DNA of 59,586 nucleotides. It comes from Candidatus Zixiibacteriota bacterium (GTDB taxonomy: Bacteria > Zixibacteria > MSB-5A5 > UBA10806). The first letter of the stretch is position 1. Each line of letters begins with the position of its first letter. Below the pieces are notes generated by a model that worked only from the letters and a program-made list of their open reading frames with translations, was not told where the DNA came from and did no database searches. A program made the position numbers and the translations under genes. Below are positions 27,401 to 33,700 of the stretch, in pieces. The DNA lies in contig CP070813.1 of assembly GCA_020344055.1 (NCBI GenBank), positions 423,447 through 483,032 on the forward strand. The letters are read 5' to 3'.

Positions 27401-27781
27401 CGCCCTCGAACCTTCCGATCCGATTTTCCGCCCCCGATCCTTGGCCTCCCCCGTTTTCATTTCATGCAGGTAATACTGATTTTGAAGGGAAATCGGCAGA
27501 TACTGAAAGCTGACCGAAAGCGTATCATCAAGGGGTATTGCATCGTCGAACCAGATAACCCCTTCCACATATGCGATATTGTAACTATTCGAGTCGATAA
27601 CTACGCCGCGCCTGACAATAGAAACTGAATTTGTTATAATATTTTTATGCCCGAGCAGGTAGGGCCCGCGGGTACCTTTGCCGGCGATTTGAATATTTCT
27701 CGAGGGTAATTCCGCCCCCGCCATGTTTGATATAAGAATTGTTACAATAAATATAACAAGACATTTAGCAGAGCCGGACAT
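24494..27781 (-). CDS. Unrecognised large outer-membrane beta-barrel-like protein
   Basis: 1095 residues; I do not recognise a named family. It has a signal peptide (LVIFIVTILISNMAGA) and a beta-rich N-terminal domain. A stretch near 265-330 (GREGVPVLPGSERIYLDGQL, DYTVDYESGAVQFAP) resembles a module I know from uncharacterised FCB proteins. A run of short Gly-x-Gly-x-Tyr elements lies near 394-460 (GPGEGDYD, GPDAGEYD, GEGMGSYS, GSGIGAYE) and recurs near 784-807 (GNGEYRFEDGEYIRDPDGDY). The remainder alternates polar and apolar residues with many Tyr and Arg and ends LRLDFTLLFL, as outer-membrane barrels do. It starts four bases after the NHL gene stop and overlaps the Omp85 gene by 4 bases. 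Confidence 0.7.
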   Translation of the reverse strand: MSGSAKCLVIFIVTILISNMAGAELPSRNIQIAGKGTRGPYLLGHKNIITNSVSIVRRGVVIDSNSYNIAYVEGVIWFDDAIPLDDTLSVSFQYLPISLQNQYYLHEMKTGEAKDRGRKIGSEGSRATGESDITITGSKGFAIETGEGSDRLSQSLNLNIKGELIPGLRTSAHISDKSGNGGAVTRRLNELDKIYIEAESRYFKGIFGDYDYRETGLSMLSFQRKLTGLNLKYSKGGREFRGAAGFFPGEYRRLDLAGTDGRLGPYYLTDANGREGVPVLPGSERIYLDGQLLLRGSEKDYTVDYESGAVQFAPSIVIRNESRITAEYEVFREEYSRSFFAAAGDYQSFGGLTLFSKLIQEGDNGDSPKSFEMTSENRGLIEDAGSDPLGASKSGVTYRGPGEGDYDLASDTLGNQYFVYAGPDAGEYDVTFSYIGEGMGSYSPQGGGIFRYVGSGIGAYEPVVLLPIPELKRYGTIGSSWISDDTSFNFYGEISGSLDDRNTISRIDKVEKGTSGAAEIDYSRNIMDSDAFAGIGIMTRKIGSGMIFPGRIDDVERYRDYDLDPQASPGGEWIGELKFIGGLDRDRNVSFLWGDLTRPGIKERRRLKGSFDWRIAGPLRARGVSERVSSSRTWLKRNLDIIASLEKIRPGIGVEYEKRDGEAGFKYYEYVGKLPAVLSPSLKTVTEINYRDEKALETYWVDKFQSGYIKQSIDFASGRSGLSGDVNGAYYRKKYKDQSGPDSDQKSGRARLIYTDAGERFELKINEGLSASNERVQGRNYILVSEGNGEYRFEDGEYIRDPDGDYILVLEELGEGEKITEVSTGLYGSIRPFMFADSKENVEVALGRLVIESDLAYNQRKSGDRLIFSDFVPWKKDNLEDLVFRNGGLDLRVFYYPPASKHRIKYSLVRSYEDGRRYANETSRDDLSSDEISWAFPAGKMVNVVLTGLFSKRERQINSVSTNIRRHKESISTEYRFHESWNLRFGAEYENINQRETDIVSHIPSTNLALTRELGKRGRITANVSYFRVIVRPEGTYIPYQVAGGKREGDNFEGGIQARIEPIKNGRFELSYRFEKFSMRSERQNLRLDFTLLFL

Positions 27782-27785
27782 TCTT

Positions 27786-28805
27786 CTATTCGGATTGATC
27801 GGGCAAACTTCTCAGTATTTCATAGCGCGAGATCTTTTTCAGACCAGCGTCCGCGACAAGCAACATCCCTCGTTTATCTACCGCCACCGACATCGGTCTG
27901 GTACCGGGACTTTTATCCGCGAACGAAAACAGGCGATTGCCGTATATATCGTAAGCGGATATCCTTTCATTAATAGGGCTTGAGATCCAGATGATATCCT
28001 TCCCTTCCCACGCGACCGATGAAATCGATCCGACCTGGAATTCCGATATCAGGTTGCCGTAGGAGGATACAACGAACACCTTCTTGTTGCCGGAATCACC
28101 GATGGCGATAATGCCGGTACCGGTGGCCGCGATTGACACCGCCTTTCCGATATTCAACCCCACCGGCGAAGAGTAAGACAATTCCAGTTCAATTTCATTG
28201 AAAGGATTGATTTTTAAAACCCTGTCATCATCGGCCACCCACATGTTTCCTTCGAAGTCTATGGCGACATCTTCCGGACGGCTAAATTTGCTTGCCGAGC
28301 CGTCATTCCCGAAATACTCGGTTCTGACCGTCGCCTGGCGAAGATTTCTATCGAGTATTTGAATACGGTTGTTCCCGGGATCGGCAACGTAAAGGTTCAG
28401 CGCGGCGTCGCAGGCCATTCCCGCAGGCCTGTTGAAATCGCCGAGACCGCCTCCAATCCCGCCCTCGTATGAAATTACTTCCAGTTCTTCATTTAATTTC
28501 AGCACCATGTTCAATCCATTGTCGGACACGTATATATCACCCAATGGATTAACCGTGATATCGAAGGGCTTCATCAAATTTATTTCATCGCCCATGGAGG
28601 GACCGACAGATTCTACAGAATGGACGTTTAAAATCTTTTCATCGGCAATATTGCCTGCATAATCGCGATTGAGCCTTCCGGTCCCGGCGCATGCCGTCAA
28701 TAAAAGCAATAAAAATATGATGAGATTAGAACTGATGTGAAATGCCGATTTCAATCTTGCCGTCGGTGACAAATTCGGAGGCCGAGTAATACAATCTCCA
28801 ACCAC
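27786..28805 (-). CDS. NHL-repeat beta-propeller lipoprotein
   Basis: 339 residues from a GTG at 28805 with AAAGGAG ten bases upstream. It has a lipobox LTAC (Cys 39), so it should be lipid-anchored. The frame overlaps the preceding gene by 80 bases; a TTG at 28754 would give a shorter, cleaner signal peptide and a smaller overlap. The mature part holds five to six NHL/SMP-30-like blades: PFDITVNPLGDIYVSDNGLN near 82-101, PAGMACDAALNLYVADPGNN near 127-146, PEDVAIDFEGNMWVADDDR near 175-193, and PMSVAVDKRGMLLVADAGLK near 305-324. Such propellers usually bind proteins or peptidoglycan. It may be a scaffold of the surface locus. Confidence 0.85.
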   Translation of the reverse strand: MVGDCITRPPNLSPTARLKSAFHISSNLIIFLLLLLTACAGTGRLNRDYAGNIADEKILNVHSVESVGPSMGDEINLMKPFDITVNPLGDIYVSDNGLNMVLKLNEELEVISYEGGIGGGLGDFNRPAGMACDAALNLYVADPGNNRIQILDRNLRQATVRTEYFGNDGSASKFSRPEDVAIDFEGNMWVADDDRVLKINPFNEIELELSYSSPVGLNIGKAVSIAATGTGIIAIGDSGNKKVFVVSSYGNLISEFQVGSISSVAWEGKDIIWISSPINERISAYDIYGNRLFSFADKSPGTRPMSVAVDKRGMLLVADAGLKKISRYEILRSLPDQSE

Positions 28806-29484
28806 TATCGCTAAACTCCTTTCGACGGTTGTAAGAACCGGCCGAACGATACGCGTCTATACCGGAAAGCACCCTGTTGACCAGGGCCGCGCCGAGAAAG
28901 AGGAGGGATCTTCTGTACGCGGTTTTGCTGTCATTTCTCAACTTCCTATAATGAAATCTGCTTTCGTCGGAATCCCAGTTCCAGTAATACTCCGGCGTGT
29001 CGGGGTAAAGCTCGGCCTCGGATCTTTCATACAAGAGCTCCAGTTGATTATATATATCGATATTATCATAATACGTCAACGCCTCAAAATAGGAATCGGG
29101 CTTCCCGTTAACATCGACGCCGGCGTGAAGGGCCGCCCAGCCGATGTAGTCCTCCTTTTTCCAGTCCCCGTAGAGACGGAATCCGACGAAGTTGGCCCAG
29201 ATTAACGCTTCCGCGCCGCCAAATAACATCATTTTACCTTTGGACTCGACATAATATTGACCCGCCCCCGGAAGGATAACCGACAATCCCAGCGCTTTCC
29301 ATCCCGATTTCAAACCCTCCGTTTCCTCTTTGAATTCAGAAAAATCATAGAAATCGAAATCATCGTCGTCGCCCATTTGCTCCAGTCCCGCCAGCATACT
29401 CTGACGTATGGTTTGAGCGTCGGCCGCCCCGACCGGCAGCGTCAACAGTATCAGTACCGAGAAAGTAATCCTGAAAATTCTCAT
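28726..29484 (-). CDS. DUF5683-like envelope protein, copy 1
   Basis: 252 residues with a signal peptide (ITFSVLILLTLPVGAADA). An acidic, Asp/Phe-rich segment (DDDDFDFYDFSEFKEE) is followed by a Gly-rich hydrophobic hairpin LSVILPGAGQYYVESKGKMM near 70-89 that is the hallmark of DUF5683-type proteins. A hydrophobic stretch SLLFLGAALVNRVLSGIDAY near 195-214 comes later, and the end IEIGISHQF resembles an outer-membrane strand. Function is unknown. It lies 2 bases after a related gene (copy 2), and the two share the PG-x-G-x-(Y/F)-Y core and the late D-A hydrophobic segment, so they look like old tandem duplicates. Confidence 0.7.
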   Translation of the reverse strand: MRIFRITFSVLILLTLPVGAADAQTIRQSMLAGLEQMGDDDDFDFYDFSEFKEETEGLKSGWKALGLSVILPGAGQYYVESKGKMMLFGGAEALIWANFVGFRLYGDWKKEDYIGWAALHAGVDVNGKPDSYFEALTYYDNIDIYNQLELLYERSEAELYPDTPEYYWNWDSDESRFHYRKLRNDSKTAYRRSLLFLGAALVNRVLSGIDAYRSAGSYNRRKEFSDSGWRLYYSASEFVTDGKIEIGISHQF

Positions 29485-29486
29485 AA

Positions 29487-30335
29487 TTAAAACTTCGCCG
29501 TGAACTCCAGAAACGGCGTCATTTCGCCGTCGTATCTCTTGGCATTAAATCTAAAAGAATACTGTCTGGTGCCCCTGTTAAACTTTTTAGCCGCTATGGC
29601 CGCGTCAAAAGCGGAAATTATGTGGTTGGCGATCGAGATCATGGCTACGGTAGACGCCGTCGAGAAATAATCATTGGATTGTTTCCTGAGATTCAGGTAG
29701 AAAGCTCTATGCGCCGATATAACACTCGTACCTCCCGGTATAGGCGGAGGCGGGAAATTTGTGCCTATATCATCCCAGCCAACCTGGAACTGGTCGTATT
29801 TGCCGATATTTTCGTAATATTCATGATTGAAAATAGGCTGATTCGCGGTACTGTCCCAGGGCATCGTATGAGAATACGTCTCCTTGATGGAATCCGAAAC
29901 TCCACCCGAATTCCACCAATCAATATATGTATTCCACAAATAATGATCGTGCGCGTACTGCTTGTATTCCTCTTCTTTGTCATTACCTTTGCCGCGATAT
30001 ATAAAATACCCCGTCCAAAGAATCACATCCGCTGCCAGAAACGAGCCCGCCTTTATCTTTTGGCCGACATAAAATTCCCCCAAACCGGGAACCGCCAGGG
30101 ACATAACAAAAGCCTTAAAAGGCGACTTCATCCTGTATTCATAAATATCCCCCAGGATCTCCTCCTCATCCTGTCCTGAAAAGGCCAGTTCCCTGCTGGA
30201 AATCCTTTCCATCGCCAGACCGTCTTCGAGCATCTGGTGTTTTATTGATTTCGTTTTCGTCAAACCTAAAGCCGAGGCGTTCACCGCCAAAGCCGCCAGC
30301 AGAATTATCATTAATATGATTATATTCCTGCGCAT
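29487..30335 (-). CDS. DUF5683-like envelope protein, copy 2
   Basis: 282 residues with a signal peptide (NIIILMIILLAALAVNASA). The DUF5683-like core is AFVMSLAVPGLGEFYVGQKI near 75-94, followed by a hydrophobic helix (LAADVILWTGYFIYRG) and a Tyr/Trp-rich region. The late segment TVAMISIANHIISAFDAAIA near 232-251 matches copy 1, and the end MTPFLEFTAKF is outer-membrane-like. GGGAGG seven bases before the ATG is a strong ribosome site after the protease gene. Function is unknown; the location among PorU, PorV-like and Omp85 genes suggests an envelope assembly role. Confidence 0.7.
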   Translation of the reverse strand: MRRNIIILMIILLAALAVNASALGLTKTKSIKHQMLEDGLAMERISSRELAFSGQDEEEILGDIYEYRMKSPFKAFVMSLAVPGLGEFYVGQKIKAGSFLAADVILWTGYFIYRGKGNDKEEEYKQYAHDHYLWNTYIDWWNSGGVSDSIKETYSHTMPWDSTANQPIFNHEYYENIGKYDQFQVGWDDIGTNFPPPPIPGGTSVISAHRAFYLNLRKQSNDYFSTASTVAMISIANHIISAFDAAIAAKKFNRGTRQYSFRFNAKRYDGEMTPFLEFTAKF

Positions 30336-30364
30336 TTTAATTACCTCCCGGATTTCTTTTAATA

Positions 30365-33300
30365 TTATTTCACCAGCGCTATCTTAATTATTTTATGTTT
30401 TTTGCCCTGCCCGTTACTTGCCTCCACCCGGCAGAAATAGACGCCGGACGCAATGTCGGAACAATTCCAGACATATTCGTTATCAGTATGCGCGGTGCCG
30501 CGAAGAGTCGTCGAATGCACCCTCTCGCCCATGAAATCGAATATATCGATATTCACGTCTGAATCGCTGTTTAAGTAATATCTGATGGTGGTGGAATTGG
30601 ATGCGGGATTCGGGTAATTATAGACGGAATTGGACGGTAACTGCTGATCCGTTGATACAACGGCTTTTTCAAAAAAGGTATCAAGATAGCTGTTGTTATA
30701 GATATTCCCGCCCGACATCGCCCAGGGAGCGTCAAGACTGTCACCATCCACTGAAATATCCCAGGCGCTTATATAGCCGGATTCCTCTATAAAAACCAGG
30801 TCGACGTCGAGGTCGTTATCGAGATCCGCTACGGCGGCCATATTGCTGATCCCGAAGGAGCTTGCCAGAGGAAATCCGAATATCCTGTCGGTACGGTGAC
30901 TGAAAGCGTACACTCCTCCACCGGGCAATCCCACCAGGATATCGGGATTATCGTCGTTGTCGAGATCCACCAGGATCGGCGCTGAATTTATAAGGCCGTA
31001 AAGATCGAACCTGCCCAGATCGATAGGGAAATCCGAGATAAGTGAACCGCCGAAATTATAGGCATATATCCTTGAATCTCCGGCCACCACAATCTCCGGA
31101 AATCCATCGGAGTTGATATCTCCTACCGCGGGACGACTCAATTTCCCCTCCATACTCCTCGTCCAGGCCAACGATCCATCAGTTTCGATAACTTTTAAGA
31201 TATTTTCGTTTACCGCTATTATTTCCGGCAGCCCGCCATCCCTGTCGATATCCGCTGCGACAATAAAGCAGGAATCGCCCTCCAGAATTCCGTAATCGAA
31301 CCCGAGTCCGAAAGCGAGGGTCCCCGAATCGGCCCTTATCCGCGATATAACAATTCCGTAATTAGCCTTTACGGCCACATCGACAACATTGAAACCATCA
31401 GCGTTGAATGCGGCCGCCGATAATATCGTTCCGTCGAACTTATACACGACATTATCGCTGGCGAGCCCGCCCACGATATGAACACTCCCGGTATCATCAA
31501 AGACAACCGCTTCGAAACCCGCACTGGAATCAAAATCAACTGCAATGGGAGGCGGCATCCCGGAATCGGATATCCGCATGGGAAAACCTGTTATCAGGCC
31601 GGCTTTTTGCAATCCCGGCTCCACCACCGCCTCGAGCAGGTATAAATATCCCGAGGAGGTTGACACGGCCACCTCCAGCGTGTCGTCCCCGTCGAAATCC
31701 GCCGGAACCGGCCTGCCGATTATGGTCTTATCGCAGATCCCCGCGACGCCCCAGGGCAGAATTATTATCTCGTTACTGAAATTAAGAAATGATATCAAAA
31801 TATCGTTATCTATGAACCTGGCTCCGTTATGACGATATATTAAAAGATTATTTAAGGCCGATACCAATACCTCAAGAGTATCATCGCCGTTGAGATCGGC
31901 CAGAACCGGATCGGAGCTTTTGCCGGGAAAGCTCATCTGCGGCCATCCGGGCAACATCCAGTCCACTTCTACATCCGCGGTCATAATCGTATCCGATTGA
32001 GATATATCGGTTATAAATATATGGGAGTCAGCCCCGAGATTCGAATGCGTGGAAGGATTGGTATAGGGAGTGAACGATGAATTGTTCCAGAGCCTGAAAA
32101 GATCGACGCTTTCGCCATACCCCCTGTAGTAATTCCCCCCCAGATCGATAATTCCGTCGGCCTCCACTATGGTCAGAAACCGCCTGTTTTCATCCAGCTG
32201 CAATGTGTTGGTCTGATAATTATTAAATTGGAATCCTTCAAATCCTCCGGGATTCGCGGTGTACGAAAGATAAGCGATATATTCATCGACATGCCAGATC
32301 GCCATCCCGCTTCCGGGAATCAGCCTGTCATATTCCGGATCAAGGAATTTCTCAAGTTCGCCGTCAATATAAACCCCGTATCCGGGTCCCAGGATAACGC
32401 CGGTTTGATCGTCCCCGATCAGAGCGTTATCCAGATAATATGGATAATCGCGGGGAAGGGTATCCACGTCCTGCTGGCGATTTTCGATTAAAAAATACTC
32501 GAATTCGGTTATGGGCACTTTAATTATTTCAGTATTTCTGTGATCCTGAGCCGCGGCCGATACCGGGATGTCATCGGCGGCGGTTGTCTCGATCGGAACG
32601 TTGAAACCGAGAAAAGCTCTCGACCAGGCGCAGGGCATGACCGGAATAGTCCCCCCCACCGACGAAAAATCTTCCGATAACAGCACCCCCACGGATAACC
32701 CGTTATTATCCATCAATGCGAAATCGCCGACCTGCGTCAGAAAATTAGTAACATCGTATAAATCTATCAATCCCAGTTGGTGGCCGAACTCGTGGGCCAT
32801 AACGGCGTTTAATGCCGTGATACGATTATCCTGGCTGGCGGTTTCGGGCATGATGATGCCCTCGCGAATGCCCCAGGTGCCGTTGTCAACCATAACCGGT
32901 TCTGCCATTATTATAAATCCCGTATAAAAATCATCGGGGGTATCATACTGGGGAAAGATGGAGAGATTATTCTGCTGGTCCGACCCGGCGTGAAATATTA
33001 TCAGGGCATCGTATAACGAGAAATCGATCAAGGGATCGGAGGCGTCCGCGAGGGTTATGGCGTCGATAAAAAAGTGGCCGAGCTGATCCCGCGGGTCGGT
33101 CCATCCCGAATCCCCCTCGGCGCCGTAATAGGACATATGCACCGGAAGCTGGAAGGCGCTGCTGTCGTCTCTCGGAAATATATCCCAGTCAAGATCCAGC
33201 GTGGTATCAGAAACCGCGTACCAGTAATTTCTCAGCGCCATCATGTGAGCGTTAAAATAGGCTTTATCGTGCGGGGCGGGATCGATGAAATGCCCTTCCT

Positions 33301-33700
33301 CCGCCACGAATTGATTATAGGACCGCATATCGAAGGTCCCGTCGCCGGTAGTCCTGGGATCATCGGGGGTCTCTCTCAAGAACTCCACCCTCAAAACCAG
33401 AATCATTATGGTCGTATCGACCGTCACCGAGGCCCCCAAATCCTCTACAGGAACTCCCTGTCTGGCAGTGGGCATGGCTATCGGATGAGGTCTGTCGAGT
33501 CCCAGAAGGTTTTTCTGGGAAACATCGGATATACATCGACGAATCCCGCAGGCATTAGGTGAACCCGGACCAGGTTGAGTCCCCAGGACGGGGATAATTT
33601 TGTTGCCCGCCATGGCGCCGGCAAATAACCAGACAACCAGGCAGAATACAGCAGGGATCAGATAAAACTGCCGGCGATTCACTATATCAGAACCCCACAT
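30365..33700 (-). CDS. M6-like secreted metalloprotease with FG-GAP repeats and a type IX-style sorting tail
   Basis: 1111 residues. After a signal peptide (FYLIPAVFCLVVWLFAGAMA) comes an M6/immune-inhibitor-A-type protease domain with zinc motif HEFGHQLGLIDLYD near 303 (HExxHxxGxxD). The middle and end carry at least four FG-GAP/VCBS-like repeats (ADFDGDDTLEVAVSTSSGYL, GDINSDGFPEIVVAGDSRIY, VDLDNDDNPDILVGLPGGGV, ADLDNDLDVDLVFIEESGYI). The last 90 residues, from NYPNPASNSTTIRYYLN to GVYFCRVEASNGQGKKHKII, form a sorting domain of the type IX (Por) kind. The ATG at 33700 overlaps the PorV-like gene; a GTG at 33682, four bases after its stop, is an alternative start. It is a likely client of the adjacent PorU/PorV-like proteins. 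Confidence 0.88.
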   Translation of the reverse strand: MWGSDIVNRRQFYLIPAVFCLVVWLFAGAMAGNKIIPVLGTQPGPGSPNACGIRRCISDVSQKNLLGLDRPHPIAMPTARQGVPVEDLGASVTVDTTIMILVLRVEFLRETPDDPRTTGDGTFDMRSYNQFVAEEGHFIDPAPHDKAYFNAHMMALRNYWYAVSDTTLDLDWDIFPRDDSSAFQLPVHMSYYGAEGDSGWTDPRDQLGHFFIDAITLADASDPLIDFSLYDALIIFHAGSDQQNNLSIFPQYDTPDDFYTGFIIMAEPVMVDNGTWGIREGIIMPETASQDNRITALNAVMAHEFGHQLGLIDLYDVTNFLTQVGDFALMDNNGLSVGVLLSEDFSSVGGTIPVMPCAWSRAFLGFNVPIETTAADDIPVSAAAQDHRNTEIIKVPITEFEYFLIENRQQDVDTLPRDYPYYLDNALIGDDQTGVILGPGYGVYIDGELEKFLDPEYDRLIPGSGMAIWHVDEYIAYLSYTANPGGFEGFQFNNYQTNTLQLDENRRFLTIVEADGIIDLGGNYYRGYGESVDLFRLWNNSSFTPYTNPSTHSNLGADSHIFITDISQSDTIMTADVEVDWMLPGWPQMSFPGKSSDPVLADLNGDDTLEVLVSALNNLLIYRHNGARFIDNDILISFLNFSNEIIILPWGVAGICDKTIIGRPVPADFDGDDTLEVAVSTSSGYLYLLEAVVEPGLQKAGLITGFPMRISDSGMPPPIAVDFDSSAGFEAVVFDDTGSVHIVGGLASDNVVYKFDGTILSAAAFNADGFNVVDVAVKANYGIVISRIRADSGTLAFGLGFDYGILEGDSCFIVAADIDRDGGLPEIIAVNENILKVIETDGSLAWTRSMEGKLSRPAVGDINSDGFPEIVVAGDSRIYAYNFGGSLISDFPIDLGRFDLYGLINSAPILVDLDNDDNPDILVGLPGGGVYAFSHRTDRIFGFPLASSFGISNMAAVADLDNDLDVDLVFIEESGYISAWDISVDGDSLDAPWAMSGGNIYNNSYLDTFFEKAVVSTDQQLPSNSVYNYPNPASNSTTIRYYLNSDSDVNIDIFDFMGERVHSTTLRGTAHTDNEYVWNCSDIASGVYFCRVEASNGQGKKHKIIKIALVK

